Part shown: one piece after another, positions 17,253 through 25,212 of the stretch
How the letters are laid out: every line of letters begins with the position of its first letter
Numbering within the stretch: the first letter of the stretch is position 1
Assembly: GCA_002470165.1 (NCBI GenBank)
Contig: DKNF01000206.1
Span: forward strand, 1 to 32,434
DNA: 32,434 nucleotides
Reading direction: 5' to 3'
Source of the DNA: Betaproteobacteria bacterium UBA7395
GTDB lineage: Bacteria; Pseudomonadota; Gammaproteobacteria; Burkholderiales; Rhodocyclaceae
Position numbers and translations under genes: made by a program
The notes under the pieces: model-generated
Database searches by the model: none
Told to the model about the DNA's origin: nothing
What the model saw: only the letters and a program-made list of their open reading frames with translations

Positions 17253-17633
17253 ATGATTCCGGGTGCGCAAGGCGCAAGTTCGGCGGCGTGGGGGCAGTTG
17301 CAGATGCAGCAGGCCCAGCGCAATGCCGAGCAGGCCGAACAGCGTGCGCGGGCCTTGCAGTCACAGGCCAGAAGTGCTCAGCAGGACGCGGAGCGCGCTC
17401 AGGAAAATGCGCGGCAACTGCAGACCAGTTCGGTGCAGGCGCGTAGCGATGCGGATAGCGCGCGACGCAATGTTTCCTCGCTGGAATCGCTGGGACAGGT
17501 GAATAACCAGCTCGGCGAGTTGCGCAACCAGATTTCGGCGGTGCTTGAACCGAGAGAACCGGTTGTGGCTGCGCCCGCCTATACCAATGCCGAAGGCCAG
17601 GCGACCGGTACCTTGATCAATACGGTGGCCTGA
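17253..17633 (+). CDS. Small coiled-coil protein 2, shared C-terminal motif
   Basis: 126 residues; ribosome site GTGAGGTAA. Residues about 15-95 form a long Ala/Gln/Arg/Glu-rich helix likely to be a coiled coil (QRNAEQAEQRARALQSQARS). A Pro-containing linker (EPREPVVAAPA) leads to the C-terminal TNAEGQATGTLINTVA, the same motif that ends the preceding protein. There is no signal peptide. The repeated tail suggests both proteins use it for the same contact or targeting. Function unknown. Confidence 0.8.
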   Translation: MIPGAQGASSAAWGQLQMQQAQRNAEQAEQRARALQSQARSAQQDAERAQENARQLQTSSVQARSDADSARRNVSSLESLGQVNNQLGELRNQISAVLEPREPVVAAPAYTNAEGQATGTLINTVA

Positions 17634-17656
17634 GTTCATCTGCTCAGGGTCTGTCA

Positions 17657-17678
17657 GGGCGCTTCGGCGCTTTTTTTT
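17657..17678 (+). terminator. Intrinsic terminator with UUCG tetraloop
   Basis: GCGC-TTCG-GCGC (17659-17670), a stable UUCG hairpin, followed directly by eight T. After CGGG there is a second run of seven T. It ends the Gln-rich gene pair, yet sits only 12 bases before the ribosome site of the FolB-family gene. Confidence 0.88.
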
Positions 17679-17701
17679 CGGGTTTTTTTCAGGAGTCTCT
17701 G

Positions 17702-18085
17702 GTGCTGGAAAATCATTGGTGTGCCTCGGTCGATGCGACGATACAGTTGCGTACCGGCTGCAATCCGCTCGAGAAGCATGGTCCGCAGGCCGTTGTGGTT
17801 CATGCCGACGCCTGGGCGCCGATGGATGCCATCGCGGATCCGCATGACATCGGCCAGGTGGTCGATTACGAGGTGATCTTCCTGGCGATCCGCCGCCTTG
17901 AGCAGAATGCGCATTGCGAATGCCTGGAGTCGAGCATCCTCGAAGTGATGGACGCCATATTCTCCATTTCGCCGGTCAGTTCGGCCTTCGTTTCGATGCA
18001 CAAGCCTCACGTCTACAACGGGCAGGCGACGCCGGCCATTTCCCTGTCGATGACCCGGATGCAATGGCAGAAGATGCGCAAGTGA
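17702..18085 (+). CDS. folB: Dihydroneopterin aldolase-family protein (FolB-like)
   Basis: 127 residues, GTG start six bases after AGGAG. The FolB tunnelling fold catalyses cleavage or epimerisation of 7,8-dihydroneopterin in folate and pterin synthesis. Active-site positions known from FolB are present: E24 (PLEKHGPQ), Y56 (VVDYEVIF), E76 (CLESSI) and K101 (MHKPHVYNG), almost the same numbering as the S. aureus enzyme (E22, Y54, E74, K100). The overall sequence is divergent, so FolX (dihydroneopterin triphosphate epimerase) or another pterin role is possible. Its stop overlaps the reductase start downstream (GTGA), so the two are translationally coupled. Confidence 0.72.
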   Translation: MLENHWCASVDATIQLRTGCNPLEKHGPQAVVVHADAWAPMDAIADPHDIGQVVDYEVIFLAIRRLEQNAHCECLESSILEVMDAIFSISPVSSAFVSMHKPHVYNGQATPAISLSMTRMQWQKMRK

Positions 18086-18600
18086 TCGCCGCCATCGGTG
18101 CGGTTGCCGCCAACGGCGTGCTCGGCCTGGACAACTGGTTGCCCTGGGATATTCCCGAGGAACTGGCCTGGTTCGAGAAGCAGGTTGCCGGTGCGGCCCT
18201 GGTCATCGGCCGGCTGACTTACGAGTCGATGGATGTCGTGCCGCCGGATTCCTTCATCGTTTCGCGCCAGGCCGATCTTGCCTTGCGTCCGGGCTGTCAT
18301 CGGGTGGCTTCGGTGGAGGAGGGCTTGTGCCGGGCACTGGCCACCGGCAAACCGGTCTTCGTGATCGGCGGCGCATCGGTCTATGCAGCAGCCTGGCCCT
18401 ATTGCCGCTATTTTTACCTGACCCGGATCGAACGCGATTTCGCCGGCGATACGCGCTTTCCCGACGAAATTCCTCTGGCCAGTTGGCAGTTGCGCAGCGA
18501 GCGTGTCGAACATTACCGGGAACGGAAGAGCGGCACCGTCGTGGCTTGCCGTTTTCTTCAGTACGAGCAGGCCAGTCCGCGCGTACCGGATGCAGGCTGA
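18082..18600 (+). CDS. folA: Dihydrofolate reductase
   Basis: 172 residues from the GTG at 18082. It reduces dihydrofolate to tetrahydrofolate with NADPH. From this start the protein lines up with E. coli FolA without a gap: N18, P21, W22, P25, A29-W30-F31 share numbers, and E27 takes the place of the catalytic D27, a substitution seen in other DHFRs. Further motifs are VIGRLTYESM, VIGGASVYAAAWP and YLTRIERDFAGDTRFPD. An alternative in-frame ATG at 18064 would add six residues, but the alignment and the GTGA overlap with the preceding stop favour 18082. The tail (QASPRVPDAG) is slightly longer than in E. coli. Confidence 0.87.
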   Translation: MIAAIGAVAANGVLGLDNWLPWDIPEELAWFEKQVAGAALVIGRLTYESMDVVPPDSFIVSRQADLALRPGCHRVASVEEGLCRALATGKPVFVIGGASVYAAAWPYCRYFYLTRIERDFAGDTRFPDEIPLASWQLRSERVEHYRERKSGTVVACRFLQYEQASPRVPDAG

Positions 18601-18629
18601 TTGATGTTTGCGCATTGTCTGAGCACAAT
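18601..18629 (+). promoter_or_regulatory. Candidate promoter of the GGDEF-EAL gene
   Basis: TTGATG (18601-18606), 17 bases, CACAAT (18624-18629), each 4/6 to sigma-70 consensus, in the gap between the reductase stop and the next start. Confidence 0.42.
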
Positions 18630-18661
18630 GGCGGCAAATACAAGAAAAGGATGATGCATTG

Positions 18662-20767
18662 ATGATCTGGCGCTGGCTTGTCGATCGCCTCACGCTCCCG
18701 GCAAAGCTGGCGGGCGAGTTGCAGCGCAGTCGTCAACAACTGCAGGAAATCCAGCGCCTGGCCGGAATCGGCAGTTGGGAACTCGATCTGGAGAAGAACG
18801 AATTATCCTGGTCGGACGAGCTTTACCGGATTTTCGAGATCGATCCGGCGCAGGGGCCGGCACATTACGAACATTTCCTGCAACTGGTCCACGAAGAAGA
18901 CCGGGAACGTGTCGATCAAGCCTATCAGGCTGCGCTGGCCGCCCGACAGCCTTACGAGGTCGAGCACCGGATGGTGATGCCCGATGGCCGGGTCAAGCAG
19001 ATCAGGGAGCGCGGCGAAACCTTCTACGACGAGGCGGGCAAGCCGTTGCGGTCCATCGGTACGGCGCAGGACATCACCGACATCCGCCTCCTGGAATCCC
19101 AGATGCAATTGCTGGGCAGCGCTTTTCACCACAGCGGTGAAGCAATCATGATCACCGATCACAATAACCGGATCCTGACGGTGAATGCGGCGTTCACCAT
19201 GCTTACCGGTTACTCCCAGGAGGAGGTTGCCGGGCAGGACCCACGTATGCTGTCTGCCGGTCGTACCAGCCGGGAGGATTACAAGCGGATGTGGGCCGCG
19301 ATCAAGGAAAAGAGCTTCTGGCAGGGCGAAATCTGGGATCGCCGCAAGGATGGCGGGGTGTATCCGAAATGGCTGTCGGTCTCGGTGATACGCGACGAGC
19401 AGGGCGACATCCGCTACCACATCGCGCATTTCACCGATGTGTCGACCGAGCGGGCGACCGAAGCCAAGATCCACTACATGGCGCATCACGACATGCTGAC
19501 CGGGCTGAACAACCGTTTCAGCCTCAAGGACCGGCTGGAGCATGCGCTGGCCGTGGCGCGCCGCGAATCGGCGCGGGTGGCGCTGCTGTTCATCGATCTC
19601 GACCGCTTCAAGGTCATCAACGATACCCTTGGCCATCACGTCGGCGACGAGTTGCTCATCCATGTCAGCCGGCGCTTGCGTCAGTGCGTGCGCGAAAGCG
19701 ATCTGGTCGCGCGCCTGGGGGGCGACGAGTTCGTCGTGATGCTGAGCGGCATCGAACATTCCTCATCGGTGGCGATGGTTGCCGAGAAGCTGGTGATGCG
19801 CGTCGGCGAGCCTTATCCGGTTGGGGCCCACACCTTGTACACCACGCCCAGTATCGGCATCGCCATCTACCCGATGGACGGCGAGGACGGCGAGACGCTG
19901 ATGCGCAATGCCGACGCGGCGATGTATCACGCCAAATCGGCCGGGCGGAACAACTTCCAGTTCTTCGATGCCAAGATGAACGAGGCGGCAGTCGAGCGTC
20001 TGGGCATCGAGCATGCGCTGCGTCTGGCGCTGGGCCGGGATGAGTTCCGGCTGCACTTCCAGCCGATCATCGACCTGCGTACCGGCAAGGTTTCATGCGT
20101 CGAGGCGTTGATCCGCTGGCAGCACCCCGAGCGTGGTCTGCTGGCGCCGGGCATGTTCATCGGGGTTGCCGAGGAAACCGGCTTGATCCAGCCGATCGGC
20201 GACTGGGTCATCTGGGCGGCATGTCGCCAGTTGGCTGCCTTCCGCGAAGCCGGGCTGACCGGAATCAAGATGGCGATCAACATCTCGGCGATCCAGATGC
20301 GCAACAGCGACCTGTCGGTGCTGGCGCGCGGGGTGATCGAGGCCTATTCGCTGCCGCCGGGCGATCTGGTGTTCGAGATCACCGAGTCGGTGGCGATGGA
20401 ACACCCCGATGAAACGGTGCGCGTACTCGACCTGCTGCGCGACATGGGCGTCAGCCTGGCGCTGGACGATTTCGGTACGGGCTATTCGTCATTGAGTTAC
20501 CTACGCATGTTTGCCCTCGACAAGCTCAAACTGGACCGCTCCTTCGTCGAGGAAATCGGTCAGGATGTCGATGGCCAGGTGATTTGCGATGCCACCATCG
20601 GCCTCGCGCACAATCTCGGTCTGACGCTGGTCGCCGAAGGCGTTGAGACCGAGGCGCAACTCGACTACCTGCGCGCCCGCGGTTGCGATCTGGTGCAGGG
20701 CTACCTGTTCAGCAAGCCTTTGCCGGCCGAGCAGGTCATGGAATTCATCCGCCAGCGCAACGCCTGA
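18662..20767 (+). CDS. PAS-PAS-GGDEF-EAL cyclic-di-GMP enzyme
   Basis: 701 residues, no membrane helix. An N-terminal coiled segment is followed by two PAS domains (about 35-140 and 150-275). The GGDEF domain has GGDEF at 353-357 and an RxxD inhibitory site (RESD) five residues before it. The EAL domain has EAL at 481-483, DDFGTGYSSLSYL and AEGVET. Both catalytic halves look intact, so it could make and break c-di-GMP; which activity dominates cannot be read here. A TTG at 18659 also opens the frame, but the ATG at 18662 is the better start after AAAAGG. PAS input suggests redox, oxygen or ligand sensing. It follows the pterin pair but probably has its own promoter. Confidence 0.94.
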   Translation: MIWRWLVDRLTLPAKLAGELQRSRQQLQEIQRLAGIGSWELDLEKNELSWSDELYRIFEIDPAQGPAHYEHFLQLVHEEDRERVDQAYQAALAARQPYEVEHRMVMPDGRVKQIRERGETFYDEAGKPLRSIGTAQDITDIRLLESQMQLLGSAFHHSGEAIMITDHNNRILTVNAAFTMLTGYSQEEVAGQDPRMLSAGRTSREDYKRMWAAIKEKSFWQGEIWDRRKDGGVYPKWLSVSVIRDEQGDIRYHIAHFTDVSTERATEAKIHYMAHHDMLTGLNNRFSLKDRLEHALAVARRESARVALLFIDLDRFKVINDTLGHHVGDELLIHVSRRLRQCVRESDLVARLGGDEFVVMLSGIEHSSSVAMVAEKLVMRVGEPYPVGAHTLYTTPSIGIAIYPMDGEDGETLMRNADAAMYHAKSAGRNNFQFFDAKMNEAAVERLGIEHALRLALGRDEFRLHFQPIIDLRTGKVSCVEALIRWQHPERGLLAPGMFIGVAEETGLIQPIGDWVIWAACRQLAAFREAGLTGIKMAINISAIQMRNSDLSVLARGVIEAYSLPPGDLVFEITESVAMEHPDETVRVLDLLRDMGVSLALDDFGTGYSSLSYLRMFALDKLKLDRSFVEEIGQDVDGQVICDATIGLAHNLGLTLVAEGVETEAQLDYLRARGCDLVQGYLFSKPLPAEQVMEFIRQRNA

Positions 20768-20800
20768 TTTCTTACCCGAGTTTTTCAGTCAACAAAGTGC

Positions 20801-20829
20801 TTGCCAATTGCCGCCGCTTTTTCTATGAT
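20801..20829 (+). promoter_or_regulatory. Sigma-70 promoter of the tetR-fad operon
   Basis: TTGCCA (20801-20806), 17-base spacer, TATGAT (20824-20829). This is the best promoter-like match in the window; it lies about 32 bases before the regulator start. Confidence 0.75.
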
Positions 20830-20846
20830 TCAAACGAACGTATGAA
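20829..20846 (+). promoter_or_regulatory. Palindromic operator, probable TetR autoregulation site
   Basis: TTCAAACGAACGTATGAA is symmetric at 16 of 18 positions and overlaps the end of the -10 box, where a bound repressor would block initiation. The inner CAAAC-N4-GTATG resembles the PsrA-type half sites CAAAC/GTTTG with one change. Confidence 0.65.
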
Positions 20847-20860
20847 TTGTGGAGTCGTAG

Positions 20861-21538
20861 ATGGCAGAAGCGCGCAACACCGATACCCGCGAACGCATCC
20901 TTGATGTCGCCGAGCGCCTGTTCATGGCGCATGGCTATGACGGTACCTCGATGCGCCAGATTACCGGCGAGGCCGGCGTCAATCTGGCCGCGGTCAATTA
21001 CCACTTCGGTTCCAAGGAATCGCTGATCCAGGAAGTCTTCCGTCGTCGTCTCGACTGGTTGAACGAGGAGCGCATGCGCGTCCTCGATCGCCTGGAAGCC
21101 GAAGCGGGCGGTCAGCCGGTCAAGCCGTCGCTGATCGTCGATGCCTTTTTTGGCACGCTGCTGCGCATGGCCGAGGACGATGCGCGCGGCGGCATGACTT
21201 TCCTGCGTCTGCTCGGGCGGACGCTGACCGAGCCGTCGGAATTCATCCGTGCCTTCCTCGCCCACGAGTACAAGGAGGTCATGGACCGCTTCAAGGAAGC
21301 GCTGTTCCGGGCGCTGCCCGATGTGCCCAAGGCCGAGATCGTCTGGCGCTTCCATTTCATGCTCGGCGCCACCTCGTACGCCATCGCCGGGACCGACGCG
21401 CTGCGCCTGGTCACCGACTGGCAGATCGAGGAGGAAGACTCGGTAGACCGTCTCGACCGCCTGGTGCCGCGCCTGATGTCCTTCCTCATCGGCGGTCTGC
21501 GCGCGCCTCTGCCGCAATTCGATCAATCCGGCCGCTAA
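20861..21538 (+). CDS. TetR-family regulator, PsrA-like fatty-acid repressor
   Basis: 225 residues. The N-terminal helix-turn-helix domain includes TSMRQITGEAGVNLAAVNYHFGSKESLIQEVF (about 30-60), nearly the signature of PsrA and related fatty-acid regulators. A helical ligand domain follows, with the RLMSFLIGGL segment near the C-terminus. Family knowledge: acyl-CoA or free fatty acid binding releases the operator and allows beta-oxidation genes to be expressed. It heads the operon tetR-fadE-thiolase-fadB, 37 bases before fadE, with a promoter and palindrome directly upstream, so autoregulation and control of the whole operon are likely. The ligand is inferred from the neighbours. Confidence 0.88.
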   Translation: MAEARNTDTRERILDVAERLFMAHGYDGTSMRQITGEAGVNLAAVNYHFGSKESLIQEVFRRRLDWLNEERMRVLDRLEAEAGGQPVKPSLIVDAFFGTLLRMAEDDARGGMTFLRLLGRTLTEPSEFIRAFLAHEYKEVMDRFKEALFRALPDVPKAEIVWRFHFMLGATSYAIAGTDALRLVTDWQIEEEDSVDRLDRLVPRLMSFLIGGLRAPLPQFDQSGR

Positions 21539-21575
21539 GCCCGGATCCAAATAAGAAAATACCAAGGAGACATGC

Positions 21576-23930
21576 ATGTTCGATAACACCATCCCTCTGC
21601 TCGGGGTACTTGCCCTGGTGGTTTTGGCCGGGCTGATCACGGTGCGGCCCCTACGCCGCGCCGTGATCACCCGGTCCATTTTTTCCGCCTACCGCAAGGT
21701 TCTCCCGCAGATGTCCGACACCGAGCGCGACGCGCTCGAAGCCGGCACCGTCTGGTGGGAGGGCGAGCTTTTCCAGGGCAAGCCCGACTGGCGGAAACTG
21801 CACGCCTACCCGGTGCCGAAACTGACCGCCGAGGAGCAATCCTTCCTCGACAAGGAATGCGAGGAAGCCTGCCGCCTGGTCGACGACTGGAAAGTCACCC
21901 ACGAACTCTATGACCTGCCGAACGAAGCCTGGCGCTACATCAAGGATAAAGGCTTCCTCGGCATGATCATCCCGAAGAAGTACGGCGGCCTGGAGTTTTC
22001 CGCCTACGCCCATTCGCAGGTGGTGACCAAGCTGTCGACGCGTTCCTCCGCGCTGTCGGTGTCGGTGATGGTGCCGAACTCGCTCGGCCCGGCCGAATTG
22101 CTGCTGCATTACGGCACCGAGGAACAGAAGAACCACTATCTGCCGCGCCTGGCCAAGGGCATCGAGGTGCCGGCTTTCGCGCTGACCAGCCCGTGGGCCG
22201 GTTCCGATGCGGCATCGATTCCGGATTCCGGCGTCGTCTGCAAGGGCATGTATCAGGGCAAGGAAGTGCTCGGCATGCGCGTTTCCTGGGACAAGCGCTA
22301 CATCACGCTGGCGCCGGTGTGCACGGTGTTCGGCCTGGCCTTCCATCTGTACGACCCGGACGGTCTGCTCGGCGACAAGAAACATATCGGCATCACCTGC
22401 GCGCTGGTGCCCTACGATCATCCGGGGGTCGATACCGGTCGCCGCCACTTCCCGCTCAACGCCATGTTCATGAACGGCCCGACACGCGGCAAGGAAGTCT
22501 TCATGCCGCTCGACTTCATCATCGGCGGCCCGGCTATGGCCGGTCAGGGCTGGCGCATGCTGATGGAGTGCCTGGCGGCCGGGCGTTCGATCTCGCTGCC
22601 GTCGTCGAACACCGGCATGGCGCAGATGACGGCGCGCGCCGTCGGCGGTTACGCCCGTGTCCGCTCGCAGTTCAAGATGGCGGTCGGCAAGTTCGAAGGC
22701 GTCGAGGAAGCGCTGACCCGCATCGGCGCCTACACTTACATGATGGACGCGGTGCGCAAGATGACGGCCGGCGCCGTCGATCTCGGCGAGAAGCCGTCGG
22801 TGGTTTCGGCCATCGCCAAGTACCACGTCACCGAGCGCGCCCGCGTCGTCGTCAACGACGGCATGGACGTCATCGGCGGCAAGGGCATCTGCCTCGGCCC
22901 GTCGAATTTCCTCGGCCGCGCCTACCAGCAGATTCCGGTGGCGATCACCGTCGAAGGCGCCAACATCCTGACCCGTTCGCTGATCATCTTCGGTCAGGGC
23001 GCGATTCGCTGCCATCCTTACCTGCTGCCGGAAATGCGCGCCGCGCAGAACCCGGACGTCCGCCAGGGGCTGGTCGATTTCGACCGGGCGTTGTTCGGCC
23101 ACATCGGCTTCACCGTGAAGAACGGCTGGCGCGCTTTCCGCCAGGGCCTGACCGGTTCGCACTTCGTCACGGTCAACACCGACGTGGCGCCGGAAATGAA
23201 GCGTTACTACCAGCAACTGACGCGCTTCTCGGCGGCTTTTGCCTTCCTCTCCGACGTCTCGCTGCTGGTCCTCGGCGGCAGCGTCAAGCGCCGCGAAAAG
23301 CTGTCGGCGCGCCTCGGTGACATCCTGGCGCAGATGTATCTGATTTCCTGCACGCTCAAGCGTTACGAGGCCGAAGGCCGCAAGAAGGAAGACGCGCCGC
23401 TCGCCCACTGGGCGATCTGGGACGCGATGTACAAGGCGCAGCAAGCCTTCGACGGCGTCATCGCCAACTTCCCGGTGCGCTTCATCGCCGCCGCCGTCAA
23501 TCGCATCGTCTTCCCCTGGGGTCATCCCTATGTCGTGCCCTCCGACGAGGTCGGCCACCAGGTGGCGAAGGCGCTGATCGCGCCGTCGGCCACGCGTGAC
23601 CGGCTGACCGCCGAGTGCTACCTGCCGTTGCAGGAAAACGAACCGGTTGGCGCCATCGAACTGGCCCTCAAGGCAACGCTGGAAGCCGAGCAGATCGAGG
23701 CCAAGATCCGCGCCGCCGAGAAGGATGGGCGCTTCGAGGGCAATCCGCAGGCCAACGTCCGCGACATCGCCATCGTCGCCTTCGAGGCCGGGGTCATCAA
23801 CGCCGCCGAATACGAGGTGATGAAGCGACGCAACCACCTGCGCGACATCGTCGTCCGTGTCGATGACTTCCCGTTCGACTACGGCGTGGCCACGGCCAAC
23901 AAGCCGGCTGACGACCGGATGGCTGCCTGA
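21576..23930 (+). CDS. fadE: Acyl-CoA dehydrogenase FadE, membrane-anchored
   Basis: First oxidation step of beta-oxidation, acyl-CoA to trans-2-enoyl-CoA with FAD. 784 residues, close to E. coli FadE (814). An N-terminal membrane helix (about 5-24) is followed by a basic stretch, an acyl-CoA dehydrogenase core (about 75-500; for example LGMIIPKKYGGLEFSAYAHS, PAFALTSPWAGSD) and the C-terminal DUF1974 domain typical of FadE. A strong AAGGAG ribosome site precedes the ATG. The stop overlaps the thiolase start (TGATG), so the two are coupled. No sign of damage. Confidence 0.96.
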   Translation: MFDNTIPLLGVLALVVLAGLITVRPLRRAVITRSIFSAYRKVLPQMSDTERDALEAGTVWWEGELFQGKPDWRKLHAYPVPKLTAEEQSFLDKECEEACRLVDDWKVTHELYDLPNEAWRYIKDKGFLGMIIPKKYGGLEFSAYAHSQVVTKLSTRSSALSVSVMVPNSLGPAELLLHYGTEEQKNHYLPRLAKGIEVPAFALTSPWAGSDAASIPDSGVVCKGMYQGKEVLGMRVSWDKRYITLAPVCTVFGLAFHLYDPDGLLGDKKHIGITCALVPYDHPGVDTGRRHFPLNAMFMNGPTRGKEVFMPLDFIIGGPAMAGQGWRMLMECLAAGRSISLPSSNTGMAQMTARAVGGYARVRSQFKMAVGKFEGVEEALTRIGAYTYMMDAVRKMTAGAVDLGEKPSVVSAIAKYHVTERARVVVNDGMDVIGGKGICLGPSNFLGRAYQQIPVAITVEGANILTRSLIIFGQGAIRCHPYLLPEMRAAQNPDVRQGLVDFDRALFGHIGFTVKNGWRAFRQGLTGSHFVTVNTDVAPEMKRYYQQLTRFSAAFAFLSDVSLLVLGGSVKRREKLSARLGDILAQMYLISCTLKRYEAEGRKKEDAPLAHWAIWDAMYKAQQAFDGVIANFPVRFIAAAVNRIVFPWGHPYVVPSDEVGHQVAKALIAPSATRDRLTAECYLPLQENEPVGAIELALKATLEAEQIEAKIRAAEKDGRFEGNPQANVRDIAIVAFEAGVINAAEYEVMKRRNHLRDIVVRVDDFPFDYGVATANKPADDRMAA

Positions 23931-25210
23931 TGAAAACGATCTACGTGGTCGACGGCGCCCGCACGCCGTTCCTGAAAGTGCAGAAAGGGCCGGGGCCATT
24001 CGCCGCCTCCGACCTGGCGACCCAGGCCGGTCGTGCGCTGCTGTTGCGCCAGCCTTTCCTGCCATCCGATCTCGACGAGGTCATCCTCGGCTGTGCCGCT
24101 CCGTCGCCGGACGAAACCAACATCGGCCGCATGGTTGCGCTGCGTCTCGGTTGCGGCAAGAAGGTGCCGGGCTGGACGGTGATGCGCAATTGCGCCTCCG
24201 GCATGCAGGCCATCGACTCGGCCATTGCCAACATCCAGTGCGGCCGTTCGCAACTGGTGCTGGCCGGCGGCGTCGATGCCCTGTCGCGGGCGCCGCTGCT
24301 CTATTCGGACACGATGGTGCGCTGGTTCGCCGGCATGATGGGCATGCGCACGATGGGGCAGAAACTCGGCCATTTCCTCAAGCTGCGGCCGGCCGCGCTG
24401 CTGACGCCGGTGATCGGCCTGATGAAGGGCCTGACCGACCCGGTGGTCGGCCTGCTGATGGGCCAGACCGCAGAAAACCTGGCCTGGAAGTTTGGCATCA
24501 GCCGCCAGCAGATGGACGAATTCGCCGTGCGCAGCCACCAGCGCGCCATTGCCGCCCGTGCGGCCGGCCACCTCGGCGAGATCGTGCCGCTGGTCGATGG
24601 CAACGGCAAGGTCTATGCGGAGGACGATGGCGTGCGCGCCGATGCCACGCTGGCCGGGATGGCCAAGCCGAGCCCGTTCTTCGACAAGAAATACGGCAAC
24701 ATCACCGCCGCCAACAGCTCGCAGATCACCGACGGCGCTGCCTGGGTGCTGCTGGCCTCGGCAGAAGCGGTGGAAAAATGGGGGCTGCAGCCCATCGGCA
24801 AGCTCGTGGACAGCCAGTGGTCCGGGCTGGAACCGGAACAGATGGGCCTCGGCCCGGTGCATGCCTCGACGCCGATCCTGCAGCGCCACGGCCTTCAGCT
24901 TTCCGACATCGATTACTGGGAACTCAACGAAGCCTTTGCCGCGCAGGTGCTCGGCTGCCAGGCGGCGTGGAAGGACGAAGCCTACTGCCGCGAGCAACTC
25001 GGTCTCGACGGCGCCCTGGGCAGCATTCCCGAGGATCGGCTCAACGTCGATGGTGGCGCGGTTTCGATCGGGCATCCGGTCGGCGCTTCGGGTGCGCGCA
25101 TCGTCCTGCACCTGCTGCATGTGCTGCGGCGTAACCAGGCAAAACGCGGTGTCGCGACCATCTGCATCGGCGGCGGTCTCGGCGGTGCCATGCTGGTGGA
25201 GGCCTGCTGA
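23930..25210 (+). CDS. fadI: Beta-oxidation thiolase (FadI-like acetyl-CoA acyltransferase)
   Basis: Cleaves 3-ketoacyl-CoA with CoA into acetyl-CoA and a shortened acyl-CoA. 426 residues. Nucleophile C88 in MRNCASGMQA, H382 in IGHPVGASGAR and C412 in ICIGGGLGG are all present, as is NEAFAAQ. The length and the extra hydrophobic loop (about 130-180, MVRWFAGMMGMRTM to LLTPVIGLMKG) resemble FadI or the mitochondrial trifunctional beta-subunit and not the 387-residue FadA; in those, the loop helps membrane association. A biosynthetic acetoacetyl-CoA thiolase is less likely given fadE and fadB on both sides. It starts on the last base of the fadE stop. Confidence 0.93.
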   Translation: MKTIYVVDGARTPFLKVQKGPGPFAASDLATQAGRALLLRQPFLPSDLDEVILGCAAPSPDETNIGRMVALRLGCGKKVPGWTVMRNCASGMQAIDSAIANIQCGRSQLVLAGGVDALSRAPLLYSDTMVRWFAGMMGMRTMGQKLGHFLKLRPAALLTPVIGLMKGLTDPVVGLLMGQTAENLAWKFGISRQQMDEFAVRSHQRAIAARAAGHLGEIVPLVDGNGKVYAEDDGVRADATLAGMAKPSPFFDKKYGNITAANSSQITDGAAWVLLASAEAVEKWGLQPIGKLVDSQWSGLEPEQMGLGPVHASTPILQRHGLQLSDIDYWELNEAFAAQVLGCQAAWKDEAYCREQLGLDGALGSIPEDRLNVDGGAVSIGHPVGASGARIVLHLLHVLRRNQAKRGVATICIGGGLGGAMLVEAC

Positions 25211-25212
25211 TC

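Noticed and set aside
18651..18662. Tiny ORF (ATG ATG CAT TGA) overlapping the GGDEF-EAL start
   Set aside because: The ribosome site abuts the first ATG with no spacing, so initiation there is unlikely.
21651..24065. 804-aa minus-strand ORF opposite fadE
   Set aside because: Antisense of a well-conserved enzyme; composition artefact.
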